Shown: positions 52,341-63,926, counted from the first letter of the stretch. The stretch: DNA of 64,000 nt from an uncultured Victivallales bacterium (GCA_944390795.1 CALXRI010000009.1:52386-116385), one strand, 5' to 3'. Program-made: numbers and translations. The notes: generated from the letters alone by a model not told the origin.

Positions 52341-54815
52341 TCACTCGGCAACTTTCACATCACACTGATCGAATTCCAGTGTGCTGTCTTTGTCCGCGAC
52401 CAGAAGGAAGCGGACAAAGCCGCATTTTCCATCCGGTCCGGAATCGGCGTCGGAAACCGTCGATTCAAATGAGAACTCCTTCCATTCCGCGGAATCGACC
52501 TGGAACTTCGGAGAAGACGTGTTCGGCCGGATCCAGCGTTTGTTTTTTTCCGTGTAATTCGAAAGTTCCATGCTGAAGCTTCCGCGTCCGCGCGCCCGGA
52601 CGGAAGTCCTGAGCTTTGCGCCGGGCCTGACCTTGAGAAAGCTGTAGCTCATGAGCGTCAGCTGCGCCGGAGTCTCCACGCGGAGCGCGCCTGTGCCGGA
52701 AAACGGCTTCTCCACAGTCCGGGACAGTTTTGCGCCGGGAACGGCCGGTTTCCGCCAGTAGAGCGGCACCCCGTTCCGGAACTGTTCAAATCCCGCATTG
52801 CGAAACGGACCTTCCTCCTTCGCCGGGCGCGGTTTTGCCGCGGGCGGAGTGCCCCGGACCGCCTTTTCCGGATCGCCTTTCAGCGGCAGCGTGTCGGGAT
52901 TCGAGGAGAGCAGCGGAAGAAGCGGCTCATACATTTTCACCGTGACCTGCCAGACCGCGTTCCGGACTTCAATCGCCCAGATTTCCGAACGCGAAACATC
53001 GGTGCGCTTTCCCGTGAACAGCGTCATGCTGTTGACGTTCCCGTCTTCCATGACCGTCTTTCCCGCCGGATTCAGAAGGGCGACGGACGCCCGCTGATCC
53101 GCGGAGATTCCGAGCTGGAACTCCCCGACGCCTTCCGGAACTTCAAAGTAAAGTCTGCCGGAAACGGGCAGGAGCACCTGAAAACCGTTCTTCACGAGAT
53201 AGGCGCCGCCCGGATGCGACGAGGAGAGATCCACGCGCTGCACCGTTCCTCCAGTCAGCGTGTAATACCCCGTCTCCTTTGCGGTGAAGGCAATGGGATG
53301 ATCCTTGCCGTCCGGGGGGAAGGAATATTTGCGGATGCGCTTGCCGTCCGGCGCCTTCAGCTCGATGTCCACATTGCCCGGATATCCGCCGGAAATGATG
53401 CGCGCATTGACGGTGACGCTCTCTCCCTTTTCGGCATACTGCACATAGGTGAAGGTTCCGCGCAGGCACGCTTCATTCCGGAAACGTTCGCGCACCTGCT
53501 TCATTCTCCTCAGGGTGCCCAGATCGACGCCGGAAACGGGCTTGAGATGATTGATCCGCCTGAAGTAGTCCTGACGCTCCCGGACGAACGCCGGGAAATC
53601 GAAACGCTCCGTTTTCCCGTTGCGGATCACGTCCAGCGAACCGGCGATCTGGTCGGAAACATCCCCCGTCCCCTGATAAAGAAGCGTGATCGGCTTCACC
53701 TTTTCCGAGCCGCATGTCATGGTGCAGTTTTCAAAGTGGAGTCCGCCGATTTCGCGGCCTTCGGCATATTTGCAGACGATGTTGATTCCCGCGGTCTCTT
53801 TCCGGGAAGGAGCAAATTTGCAGTTCCGGAAGAAAAAGTCCACGCTTTTCGTCACGGGATCCTGAAAAAGACTGCCGCTGTTCAGGAATTCGCAGCTGAT
53901 GAATTCCACCTTCCCCCTGACAGGATAAATCTTGGAATCGCGCGACGGATAGAGAAACACGCCCAGACCGTTCCCGACGGAGCGGCAGTTGCGGAAGGTG
54001 ATGGAGACGGGAAGAGAGTCCTTGTTGAGATGATTGGGGGAAACGCAGATTCCCGCGCCGCGGTTGTTTTCGAACAGGCAGTTCTCCACAAGGCAGTTGA
54101 CCAGACGCTCCACCGGCCGGTTGGGCTCGAAATCAATGCCGCCCGCAGGTGAGGTTCCGACCGCCCGGGTGAAACGGCAGTTCCGGATCACCAGATTTTC
54201 CGCGCTGATGACGGCCATGCCGAGGCGGTTGCAGTCATCAGTCGTAACGTTCTCGATATGCACGTTCCGGCAGTAAGGCTGCGTCCCGGCGCCGACATAA
54301 ATGCCGTCTCCTCCCGCTCCGGCGAGGAAGAGATCACGGATGGTGAAATCGCTGACGCCCTGGAGATAAATGACATGGCGCCATTCCCCTCTCCGGTATT
54401 TGCTTGTATCCTGGTAGTCCTTCCGGTTCATCATCAGCTTTGCGGAACCTTCGCCGCGGAGAATGGTGTTTTTCGTTCCCGGCGCCTTGAAGAGAGAGTC
54501 GCCGAGCCCTTTGAACGCCCAGCGTTTCGCCTTCAGCGTCACCTTGTCGGCGATGACAAGCTCCAGATTGGAAGGCAGAATCAGGGTTTTGCCCGTGATC
54601 CAGTCCTTTCCCGTGTAGTCGACAATCACCTTTTTCGCGCCGGAATCGATCGCCGCCTGAAGGAACTCCGCGGAATCCGTTTCGTCAAATCCCCACCATG
54701 AGGCATATGCCGTGTCAATCCTGCCGGCCTTCACCGCGGCGACCTTTTCCGGATTCGGCGCACCGGAAAGCGCAAAACAGAGACACAGCAGGGGAAGGAG
54801 AATTTTTTTCCTCAT
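52341..54815 (-). CDS. Secreted parallel beta-helix protein with C-terminal carbohydrate-binding-like module
   Basis: 824 residues with a signal peptide (MRKKILLPLLCLCFALSG). Residues about 40-400 form a right-handed parallel beta-helix (pectate-lyase-like repeats such as NVHIENVTTDDCNRLGM, LVIRNCRFTRAVG, VENCLFENNRGAGICVS). Residues about 430-640 are beta-sandwich-like, and after a Pro-rich linker the last 150 residues are a jelly-roll-like module like the one ending the DUF4838 protein. It is probably a polysaccharide lyase or glycosidase; no catalytic residues could be fixed. It follows a pseudopilin by 31 bases. Confidence 0.8.
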   Translation of the reverse strand: MRKKILLPLLCLCFALSGAPNPEKVAAVKAGRIDTAYASWWGFDETDSAEFLQAAIDSGAKKVIVDYTGKDWITGKTLILPSNLELVIADKVTLKAKRWAFKGLGDSLFKAPGTKNTILRGEGSAKLMMNRKDYQDTSKYRRGEWRHVIYLQGVSDFTIRDLFLAGAGGDGIYVGAGTQPYCRNVHIENVTTDDCNRLGMAVISAENLVIRNCRFTRAVGTSPAGGIDFEPNRPVERLVNCLVENCLFENNRGAGICVSPNHLNKDSLPVSITFRNCRSVGNGLGVFLYPSRDSKIYPVRGKVEFISCEFLNSGSLFQDPVTKSVDFFFRNCKFAPSRKETAGINIVCKYAEGREIGGLHFENCTMTCGSEKVKPITLLYQGTGDVSDQIAGSLDVIRNGKTERFDFPAFVRERQDYFRRINHLKPVSGVDLGTLRRMKQVRERFRNEACLRGTFTYVQYAEKGESVTVNARIISGGYPGNVDIELKAPDGKRIRKYSFPPDGKDHPIAFTAKETGYYTLTGGTVQRVDLSSSHPGGAYLVKNGFQVLLPVSGRLYFEVPEGVGEFQLGISADQRASVALLNPAGKTVMEDGNVNSMTLFTGKRTDVSRSEIWAIEVRNAVWQVTVKMYEPLLPLLSSNPDTLPLKGDPEKAVRGTPPAAKPRPAKEEGPFRNAGFEQFRNGVPLYWRKPAVPGAKLSRTVEKPFSGTGALRVETPAQLTLMSYSFLKVRPGAKLRTSVRARGRGSFSMELSNYTEKNKRWIRPNTSSPKFQVDSAEWKEFSFESTVSDADSGPDGKCGFVRFLLVADKDSTLEFDQCDVKVAE

Positions 54816-54846
54816 AAACAGACCTTTCCTTGAATTTTATCGTTGA

Positions 54847-55641
54847 TTACATTTTAATCTGAACACCGCTTTCATGCCGATAGGTTTTAATCCCGTAAAC
54901 GGATTTCAGTTCAAGGGGCATGACGCCGGCGGCATGTCCGTCGGCAAACCAGATGTTGATCTTGTTCTTATGCCGCATATGAAGATATCCCCAGGAGCCG
55001 GATCCCTTGTCATAGGTATAATAGTACGATGACCCCATCACCCTTCCCTCCTGAAAATTCTCGGAAGTGTCCCCGACAAAATGCCATTGGCTCGGAACGC
55101 CGTCGCCCTTGAAAATGTTGCGGAAGTAAACGCCGTAATGGGAATTGTAACCGGGAAATTTTTTGGAATAGTAAGTGATGCTTGTCACCAGATGCGAACC
55201 GTAAAGCGGCTGGGAGAGATAAGCTACGGAAGTCAGCTTCATGTTGGCGGTGGAGGAGGGGCAGTGATAGGGTTTGAGGGTTTCCGGTTGATTCCAGACA
55301 AGTCTGACGCCCATCTCCCGGGCAAGAAAGTAAATGAAATTCTCTTCGTTGTTGTTCTGCAGCACCCAGCCGTCGTAATCATGCGCATAAGCGGTAAGCA
55401 GCAGCCCGAGCTGCTTCTGATTGTTCCGGCATTCCGTTTCCTGCGCCGTCCGTTTCGCGTTGTTCAGGGCGGGAAGAAGCAGGGAGGCCAGAATCGCGAT
55501 GATCGCAATCACGACGAGGAGCTCTATCAATGTGAAGGAAGCTCCCTGCGGCCTCCGGAATGCCGGAACATCCGTCCGCACTGCACATCCGGAAAAGAAA
55601 CGACTATTGAAGGATGATCCGATTTTCACCTCTGTGTCCAT
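54847..55641 (-). CDS. Pseudopilin with classical H-X9-DG motif
   Basis: 264 residues. An unusually long leader of about 34 residues (with [17 protein letters not shown]) precedes [19 protein letters not shown], the prepilin helix with Glu5. The C-terminal region contains [13 protein letters not shown], an exact His-X9-Asp-Gly signature. ATG 55641 follows GGGAG by about 10 bases and fits the promoter at 55711-55738. It is the first gene of the operon with the beta-helix protein and diverges from the second GntR regulator. Confidence 0.85.
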   Translation of the reverse strand: MDTEVKIGSSFNSRFFSGCAVRTDVPAFRRPQGASFTLIELLVVIAIIAILASLLLPALNNAKRTAQETECRNNQKQLGLLLTAYAHDYDGWVLQNNNEENFIYFLAREMGVRLVWNQPETLKPYHCPSSTANMKLTSVAYLSQPLYGSHLVTSITYYSKKFPGYNSHYGVYFRNIFKGDGVPSQWHFVGDTSENFQEGRVMGSSYYYTYDKGSGSWGYLHMRHKNKINIWFADGHAAGVMPLELKSVYGIKTYRHESGVQIKM

Positions 55642-55710
55642 ATGTCTCTGCTCCCCGGCAACGGTTGAATCCGCAATCTTTCGGATTTTTCTTTCTGGTT
55701 TATATGATAT

Positions 55711-55738
55711 ATTATAATGACAATTCAGATTGAAACAA
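55711..55738 (-). promoter_or_regulatory. Predicted promoter of the pseudopilin-beta-helix operon
   Basis: Minus strand TTGTTT (55738-55733), 16-base spacer, perfect TATAAT (55716-55711), in a very AT-rich divergent region. Confidence 0.5.
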
Positions 55739-55903
55739 TAGTATTTCAGCTCAAATTTATGTAAAATCAATGCAAAAATATATAATAAAACATCAAAATA
55801 TGCCATCCTCTGCCGGATGCCGTCCGCAGACGGGAGGATGCTCTTCCGGAAAAACGGCGATCGGAGAAAGATGAATTTTTCCGTTTTTTCAAGCGATGCC
55901 TCC

Positions 55904-55932
55904 TTGCATAAAAATAAACCATATGGTATAAT
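55904..55932 (+). promoter_or_regulatory. Promoter of the GntR-rhamnosidase operon with a spacer operator
   Basis: TTGCAT (55904-55909), 17-base spacer, perfect TATAAT (55927-55932). The spacer contains the palindrome ACCATATGGT (55918-55927). The start codon is only nine bases after the -10, so the mRNA should be leaderless or nearly so. Confidence 0.7.
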
Positions 55933-55941
55933 TTAAATATC

Positions 55942-57012
55942 ATGGAAAAACGAAATTACACAAAATGCGCGGATGCGGAACTGAAACTCGAAACATTCTG
56001 CGGGGAAAGCCTGCGGAACGGATCGTTTCTCCTGCCCGGCGAACGCGAACTTGCAGCAAAGCTTGGGGTAAGCCGCCTGACACTGCGGAAGGCCATGGAG
56101 ACGATGCAGAGAAGCGGCCGGATCCGCCGGGAGGGGCGGCGGACGGAAATCCTGCCCAGCCGCGCACTGCGGGAATGCGGGAGAATCGTGTTTTTCGCTC
56201 CCGGCATGCACGCCTCGTTTTTCCAGCCTGCCTTCGAGCGTCTCTGGCTGACTCTGAAGCCGCGTCTGGAAAGCCACGGAGCGACGCCGGAACTGTATCT
56301 GGATCACGACGGACGGGATTTCTCCTCGTTCCGCCGGGCGGCGGATTCCGCGGACATCATTCTGCTGACTCTGCCCGCCGGAACGGACAAAGAGAAAAAA
56401 GTCGGATACCTGCGCCGCCTTCAGGCACGGAAAACGGTCCTTGCGCTCTCCGACCCCTTCCTGGAAGATTTTGAAAACATCGCGGCACTGGACAATCATG
56501 CCGTCGGAGAGGAAGCCGCCCGGGCGCTGCTCGCCTCCGGATGCCGGCATGCGGCGATTGTCGATGTCGCATTCGGAATCAGCATGTTCGACAAACGCCG
56601 CGAGGGATTCCGGCGCGTCTTTCTTTCGCAGGCGGGAAACGAGATCGGCGTGTATCCCCGGCGGGCTCCGGAAAACGGTGCGCGGGAACTGCTCCGGATC
56701 TTCCGGAACGGTTTCGACTCGGCATTCGTCGTCACGGACGAACACATCGGAGAACGCATGTCGCTGGTTCTGCGGGAAGGGGCGATTCCGGAACGATTCA
56801 AGCTGATCAGTTTCAACGGTTCCGGAGAGGGAATCCGCTGCACGCCTCCGGTCACCTGCCTGAATCACGGCACATCGGAAGTCGTGGAGGCCATTCTGGA
56901 TTTTCTGAAGCGCCAGGCCCGCTCCGGAGAGAAAACGGCAATGCGCAAGCTCGTCCGGCCGCAGCTGTATTTAAACAAAACCATCGGAGAAATCAATCTT
57001 CCGTTGCCATGA
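55942..57012 (+). CDS. GntR-type regulator with LacI-like sensor domain
   Basis: 356 residues. Residues about 10-72 are a winged helix (LLPGERELAAKLGVSRLTLR, KAMETMQRSGRIRREG). Residues about 80-350 are a periplasmic-binding-like sensor (IVFFAPGMHASFFQPAF, ALDNHAVGEEAARALLASGC, FVVTDEHIGERM). No ribosome site precedes the ATG, consistent with the leaderless promoter. It should regulate the rhamnosidase 77 bases downstream and perhaps the divergent pseudopilin-beta-helix operon. Confidence 0.87.
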   Translation: MEKRNYTKCADAELKLETFCGESLRNGSFLLPGERELAAKLGVSRLTLRKAMETMQRSGRIRREGRRTEILPSRALRECGRIVFFAPGMHASFFQPAFERLWLTLKPRLESHGATPELYLDHDGRDFSSFRRAADSADIILLTLPAGTDKEKKVGYLRRLQARKTVLALSDPFLEDFENIAALDNHAVGEEAARALLASGCRHAAIVDVAFGISMFDKRREGFRRVFLSQAGNEIGVYPRRAPENGARELLRIFRNGFDSAFVVTDEHIGERMSLVLREGAIPERFKLISFNGSGEGIRCTPPVTCLNHGTSEVVEAILDFLKRQARSGEKTAMRKLVRPQLYLNKTIGEINLPLP

Positions 57013-57089
57013 ACCGCGCGCTCCCGCGCACCGCCGGCGGGCCCGTTTCCCGCGCGGACAGAACAGAAACTATGGAAAGGAATTGCAGA

Positions 57090-59468
57090 ATGAAAGCGCT
57101 GAATCAGGCATCATGCATCTGGATCCGTCCCTCTGAAAAGGGGAAGGATCTTTACGGAATTTTCCGCAAGGAGTTTCAGTGGACAGCTGAAAAAAACAGC
57201 CGTGTCTTTCTGGAAATCGCGGCGGACTCCACGTTTGCGGCCTATGTCAACGGACATCGCTGCCCGGTTTCGCAGACCGCCGATTTCCCGACGCACAGGA
57301 CCGCTTCCATTCTGGAAATCACCGGTCTCCTGATGCCGGGGAAAAACGTGATCGCCGTCGAAGTGCATTACATCGGAGAGGATTTTCTCACCTGTCAGCG
57401 GGGCATGCCGTTTCTGAAAGCGGCAATCCGCGACGGGGAACATCTTCTGGAAAAGACGGACGCATCCTGGAAATGCGCGGAAAGCGCGGAGTACCGCCCG
57501 GGACTCGCCTGCAAGGTCACAAGTCAGCTCGGGTTCGTGTTTGAATATGACGCGCGCAACGCATCGCCCTGGAAGGAGCTCTCCTTCGATGATTCCTCCT
57601 GGCGTCCGGCCGCGGTCTGCCGGAACGCTCCGGAAGGGACAATGACGGAACGGAAGGTTCCTCAGTTCCTGGAGCTGCCTCTGCCGCGCGCGGAAATCGT
57701 GCAGGCCGGGTATCTCCGGCGCGACGGCGAGGCGGAAACATTTGCAAAGACCTGCTCGCTGGACTGGCTCTCTCCGCGCCGACCCGAAGAAGTTTTCGAG
57801 TCCCTGGCTCCGGAATGCTTTTCAGACGGCATGCTGCGTGAGAAACCGCATCTGAATCCAGACGGGACCTCCTGTTTCCAATTCAGAAAACCGGATCCGC
57901 CACCGGACGGATACTATATCGTGCTGGATCTGCAGAAAGAACGTGTCGGGTTTCCCGTTCTGAAGCTCAGCGCGCCGGCGGGAACCGTCGTCGACATCTG
58001 CCACGGCGAACATCTGGACGACGGCAGGGTAAGAGCCTGGGCAGGCGGACGGAACTTCTGCGACCGCTGCCACTGCCGGGAGGGACTGAATGAATTCGTC
58101 CATACGCACCGGCGGATCGGAGGACGCTATCTCGAACTGCACATCACAAACACGGGCGGCGGAACGGTCGCACTGCATTATGCCGGAATGATTCCGCTGG
58201 AACTGCCTCTGCCGCCGGAAGCGCGTTTTCTTTCCGACGACCGTTTTCTGACGCGCCTCAACCGCCTTTCCGCGGACACGCTGAAACTCTGCATGCACGA
58301 ACATTACGAGGACTGCCCGTGGCGCGAACAGGCGCTTTACGCCTACGACTCCCGGAACCAGATTCTTTACGGCTATTACGTCTGGGGAAATTACGACTTT
58401 GCGGCTGCATGCATCGATCTGCTCGGACACTCGTTCGACGGGGAACGCTATCTGGCGCTGACCGCGCCCGGCGCCTGCAATCTCACGATTCCGATCTTCA
58501 CGCTGGTCTGGATTTCGGAAATTTACGAACACCTCCTTTACAGCGGCTCTCCCGCGCTGTTCGAACGCTGGCGCAGTCAGATCGACCGGATTCTGGACCG
58601 CGCCCTCGCGGAACCCGATCCGGCCTCGGAAGGACTGTATCATCCGGGAAATGGCGGGCGCATCTGGAATTTCTGCGAATGGAACGGGGCGTTGAGCGGG
58701 CTAAAGGATTTTCCGCAGGCTCCCTACAATATTTATCTGTATGAAGCACTCCTCGCGGGCGCAAAATTGCATGAACTCGCAGGGAACAGAGAGCGTGCGG
58801 CATTCCTCCGTGCGAAGGCGGATGCGCTCGGAACGGCTGCCGAGCGTGTCTTCTGGAATCCGGCGCACTCCTGTTACGGAGCGCTTCCCCCGGGAAAAGA
58901 CGAACTGAATTACGAGCATGTCCAGGCCGTTTTCCTTGCAAACGGACTGGTGCCTGAAGAAAAAAAGACTCGCCTTCTATCGCTTTTCCGTTCCGGAAAA
59001 CTGCGCGGGATTGATCTGAGCGGGCTCTGCTATCTGGTCCGCGGACTGATGAAATGCGGAGCGGAAGGACGCGCCTTTCTGACGGAGGCGCTGCGCGGGA
59101 TTTTCGAGCCGATCGTCTATTCGGGAGCCACCTCTCTGTGGGAGACCAGGCACGGCAGCGGCGATTTCAACGGCGCGGGAAGTCTCTGCCATGCGTGGAG
59201 CAGCGTGATGCCTTATTTCTGCGGACACTGCCTGCTCGGCGTCACGCCTCTGGAACCCGGATTCCGCCGTTTCTCCGTGAAACCATATTGCGGCGGACTG
59301 CCGCGCGCTTCCGGAGAAGTGCCGACTCCGTCCGGACCGGTCCGGGTTTCCTGGGAATGTACAAAAAAAGGCTTGAACGTCACCGTGGAACACCCCTCCG
59401 GAACGCTTCCCGTGTTCGAAAGTCTGGAGGAGTGTCCGATCGCTCGCGCGGAAGCCGTTCCGCGCTGA
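57090..59468 (+). CDS. GH78-family alpha-L-rhamnosidase-like glycosidase
   Basis: 792 residues. N-terminal beta domains (residues about 20-370) include a GH78 lectin-like part (SRVFLEIAADSTFAAYVNGH, GFVFEYDARN, GRYLELHITN). The (alpha/alpha)6 catalytic domain begins near 390 with HEHYEDCPWREQALYAYDSR, the counterpart of the rhamnosidase DCPxR signature, and runs to about 700 (SLCHAWSSVMPYF). A short C-terminal beta domain follows. There is no signal peptide, so it likely acts on imported oligosaccharides. AAGGAA lies 8 bases before the start; an upstream extension inside the GntR gene is spurious. Confidence 0.85.
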   Translation: MKALNQASCIWIRPSEKGKDLYGIFRKEFQWTAEKNSRVFLEIAADSTFAAYVNGHRCPVSQTADFPTHRTASILEITGLLMPGKNVIAVEVHYIGEDFLTCQRGMPFLKAAIRDGEHLLEKTDASWKCAESAEYRPGLACKVTSQLGFVFEYDARNASPWKELSFDDSSWRPAAVCRNAPEGTMTERKVPQFLELPLPRAEIVQAGYLRRDGEAETFAKTCSLDWLSPRRPEEVFESLAPECFSDGMLREKPHLNPDGTSCFQFRKPDPPPDGYYIVLDLQKERVGFPVLKLSAPAGTVVDICHGEHLDDGRVRAWAGGRNFCDRCHCREGLNEFVHTHRRIGGRYLELHITNTGGGTVALHYAGMIPLELPLPPEARFLSDDRFLTRLNRLSADTLKLCMHEHYEDCPWREQALYAYDSRNQILYGYYVWGNYDFAAACIDLLGHSFDGERYLALTAPGACNLTIPIFTLVWISEIYEHLLYSGSPALFERWRSQIDRILDRALAEPDPASEGLYHPGNGGRIWNFCEWNGALSGLKDFPQAPYNIYLYEALLAGAKLHELAGNRERAAFLRAKADALGTAAERVFWNPAHSCYGALPPGKDELNYEHVQAVFLANGLVPEEKKTRLLSLFRSGKLRGIDLSGLCYLVRGLMKCGAEGRAFLTEALRGIFEPIVYSGATSLWETRHGSGDFNGAGSLCHAWSSVMPYFCGHCLLGVTPLEPGFRRFSVKPYCGGLPRASGEVPTPSGPVRVSWECTKKGLNVTVEHPSGTLPVFESLEECPIARAEAVPR

Positions 59469-59516
59469 GGCGTTCCCGCGTCCCGCACCCCGGTGGGACA
59501 ACAGATGCGCGACACG

Positions 59517-59536
59517 ATAGATATTTTTTTATCTAT
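59517..59536. repeat. AT-rich inverted repeat before the hydrogenase operon
   Basis: ATAGATA and TATCTAT form a 7-bp stem around six T, between the rhamnosidase end and the hydrogenase promoter. It could be a weak terminator or a regulator site. Confidence 0.35.
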
Positions 59537-59593
59537 TGAATCTGAGCATCTTGCGAAAGCGGAAACATTTTTGAAAAAACTCCTTTCCGAGGC

Positions 59594-59622
59594 TTGAATT
59601 TTAACGGAACATACTCTATCCT
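59594..59622 (+). promoter_or_regulatory. Predicted promoter of the hydrogenase operon
   Basis: TTGAAT (59594-59599), 17-base spacer, TATCCT (59617-59622), about 56 bases before the first gene. No clear Rex-type operator was recognised. Confidence 0.5.
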
Positions 59623-59677
59623 AGACGGATAAAGCTCAGTGGATTTCGTTGTTCGACCAATCAGAGGAGGTTTTTTC

Positions 59678-60208
59678 ATGAGCGATCAATGTTCTTGCTG
59701 TTCCGGCTGCGGCGCGATGCCGCCGGAGTTGAAGCGGAAATTCGACGAACTGGACCGGTATATCGCGGAACTGCATCCGGATGACAATCCGGACCGGAGC
59801 CGCGGTTTTCTCATTCAGATTCTGCACCGCGCGCAGGGGCTTTTCGGCTATCTGCCGGAAGACGTCCAGAAATTTGTCGCTTCGCGCCTCAAACTCTCTC
59901 CCGCCGAAGTTTACGGCGTCATCAGCTTCTACAGCTATTTCACGGACAAGCCGGTCGGCCGCTACAAAATCAACGTCTGCACCGGAACCGCCTGTTTCGT
60001 CAAGGGAGCGTCCAAAGTACTCGACGAGTTCAAACGCCGTCTCAACATCCGGGAAGGGGAAACCACGGAGGACGGAAAGTTCTTCCTCGGCGCACTGCGC
60101 TGCGTCGGCGCGTGCAGTCTCGCGCCGGTCGTCATGGTGAACGACAAGGTCTACGGGAACATGACGGCGGAAAAGGTCGCGGACATTCTGAAGGAGTGCG
60201 CGGAATAA
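59678..60208 (+). CDS. hydC: NuoE-like [2Fe-2S] subunit of the NADH-dependent [FeFe] hydrogenase
   Basis: 176 residues, thioredoxin-fold ferredoxin subunit (HydC/HndA). Cluster ligands are in [11 protein letters not shown] and [19 protein letters not shown]. The preceding helical region is [20 protein letters not shown]. The first 15 residues are unusual: [12 protein letters not shown] carries four extra Cys. GAGGAGG lies 7 bases before the start. It is the first gene of a three-gene operon and passes electrons between the flavin subunit and the hydrogenase. Confidence 0.93.
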   Translation: MSDQCSCCSGCGAMPPELKRKFDELDRYIAELHPDDNPDRSRGFLIQILHRAQGLFGYLPEDVQKFVASRLKLSPAEVYGVISFYSYFTDKPVGRYKINVCTGTACFVKGASKVLDEFKRRLNIREGETTEDGKFFLGALRCVGACSLAPVVMVNDKVYGNMTAEKVADILKECAE

Positions 60209-60263
60209 AAGAATCCTTCCCGGATCGCATGCAAGAGAAAAAATCATCAGGAGTGAATTGAGA

Positions 60264-62108
<1,845 letters not shown>

Positions 62109-62133
62109 CCGAGCCGCAAGGAGTTTTCAATTT

Positions 62134-63879
62134 ATGAATGTCAATCTGAAAATCAACGACCGTCCGGTCACAGTGGAAGCGGGAAGCACGATTCTCGAAG
62201 CCGCCGAAAAACTGGACATCAAAATTCCGACCCTCTGTCATTTCAAAATGGACTGCTTCCACATGGAGCACCGCAGCGCGTCCTGCCGCATCTGCGTCGT
62301 GGAGGTCAAGGGGCGCCCGAATCTCGCGCCTGCCTGCAGCACGCCCGTCATGGAGGGCATGGAGGTCAAGACCAACACGCTCCGCGCCATCAATGCGCGC
62401 CGGACGATCCTCGACCTGCTTCTCTCCGACCATCCGAAGGACTGCCTGACCTGTCCGAAGAACCTGAACTGCCAGCTTCAGGAACTCGCGCAGGAAATGG
62501 GACTCCATCATCTGCTCTTCAAAGGCGAACAGTCCACCTACAACAAGGACCTCTCCAGCAATGCGATCGCGCGCGATCTCGACAAATGCATCATGTGCCG
62601 CCGCTGCGAGACCGCATGCAACACGGTTCAGACGGTCGGCGTGCTTTCCGGCGTCGGGCGCGGGTTCAAGGCTGTCGTCGCCCCGGCGGGGCTCCGGCCG
62701 CTCGCGGAAACTGAGTGCGTCTTCTGCGGTCAGTGCGTCCAGGCGTGCCCGGTCGGCGCGCTCAGCGAAATCGACTACAAATATCCGGTCTGGCGCGCGT
62801 TGAACGATCCATCCAAGACTGTCGTCGTTCAGACCGCTCCCGCGGTGCGCGTGGCAATCGGCGAATCCTTCGGACTGGAACCCGGCGCCATCAGCACGGG
62901 AAAGATGGTGGCGGCCCTGCGCATGCTCGGATTCGACAAGGTGTTCGATACCGACTTCGCCGCCGACCTCACGATCATGGAAGAGACGAATGAACTCATC
63001 GAACGCGTCAGGAACAACCGCGATCTGCCGATTCTCACGAGCTGCTGCCCGGGATGGGTCAAGTTCCTGGAGCACCAGTTCCCGGAACTGATCTACATGC
63101 CGTCCACGGCGAAATCCCCGCAGCAGATGTTCGGCGCAATCGCGAAGAGCTATTACGCGCAGAAGATCGGCGTTGCGCCGGAAAACCTCATCGTGGTCTC
63201 CGTCATGCCGTGCCTGGCGAAGAAATACGAGGCCTCACGGGAAGAGTTTTCACACAACGGCGTCCGCGACGTGGACATCGTCATCTCCACCCGCGAGCTT
63301 GCCGACATGATCCGCGAGGCGGGCATCCAGTTCGACCAGCTTGACGAGGAAATGTACGACTCCCCGCTCGGGGAATCCACCGGCGCGGCGGTCATCTTCG
63401 GAGCGACCGGCGGCGTGCTCGAAGCGGCGCTCCGCACCGCGGCGGACTGGATCGCCGGAGAGGATCTGCAGGAAATCGACTTCAAGGCGGTCCGCGGTCT
63501 CGAAGGAATCAAGGAGGCCACGGTCAAGGTCGGCGGTCTCGAACTCAAGGCGGCGGTCTGCTCGGGACTGGGCAACGCGCGCAAACTGCTGGAAAAGATC
63601 AAACGCGGCGAAGCCAACTACCACGCGATCGAGATCATGGCGTGTCCCGGCGGCTGTCTGAACGGCGGCGGACAGCCCTATCATCACGGCGACACCACCA
63701 TTCTGGAAAAACGCATGGAGGCGCTCTACCGCGCCGACGCAGGACTGCCGATCCGCAAGTCGCATCAGAACCCCTCGATTCAGAAACTCTACGAGGAGTT
63801 CCTCGGCGAACCGGGCAGTCACTGCGCCCATACGCTGCTTCACACGACCTACATCGACAGGAAGCATCCGAAGAAATAA
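62134..63879 (+). CDS. hydA: [FeFe] hydrogenase catalytic subunit (NADH-dependent, group A)
   Basis: 581 residues. An N-terminal [2Fe-2S] domain, the His-Cys3 [4Fe-4S] site (His100, Cys104, Cys107, Cys113) and two [4Fe-4S] clusters (Cys152/155/158 and 162; Cys195/198/201 and 205) lead to the H-cluster. Its loops are TSCCPGW (302-308), MPCLAKKYEA (from 358) and MACPGGCLNGGGQP (502-515). With HydB and HydC it can produce H2 from NADH plus reduced ferredoxin. AAGGAG lies 10 bases before the start. The maturases HydE, HydF and HydG are not in the window. Confidence 0.96.
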   Translation: MNVNLKINDRPVTVEAGSTILEAAEKLDIKIPTLCHFKMDCFHMEHRSASCRICVVEVKGRPNLAPACSTPVMEGMEVKTNTLRAINARRTILDLLLSDHPKDCLTCPKNLNCQLQELAQEMGLHHLLFKGEQSTYNKDLSSNAIARDLDKCIMCRRCETACNTVQTVGVLSGVGRGFKAVVAPAGLRPLAETECVFCGQCVQACPVGALSEIDYKYPVWRALNDPSKTVVVQTAPAVRVAIGESFGLEPGAISTGKMVAALRMLGFDKVFDTDFAADLTIMEETNELIERVRNNRDLPILTSCCPGWVKFLEHQFPELIYMPSTAKSPQQMFGAIAKSYYAQKIGVAPENLIVVSVMPCLAKKYEASREEFSHNGVRDVDIVISTRELADMIREAGIQFDQLDEEMYDSPLGESTGAAVIFGATGGVLEAALRTAADWIAGEDLQEIDFKAVRGLEGIKEATVKVGGLELKAAVCSGLGNARKLLEKIKRGEANYHAIEIMACPGGCLNGGGQPYHHGDTTILEKRMEALYRADAGLPIRKSHQNPSIQKLYEEFLGEPGSHCAHTLLHTTYIDRKHPKK

Positions 63880-63902
63880 GCTTCTTTCTTCCGCACAAAG
63901 AA

Positions 63903-63926
63903 AAAGCCCCGGAAAACCGGGGCTTT
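63903..63926. terminator. Terminator after the hydrogenase operon
   Basis: AAAGCCCCGG and CCGGGGCTTT form a perfect 10-bp stem around AAAA, 23 bases after the hydA stop. The T run is better on the minus strand, so it may act in both directions. The final bases of the window (CGGAGGAAAA) could be the ribosome site of a following plus-strand gene. Confidence 0.75.
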
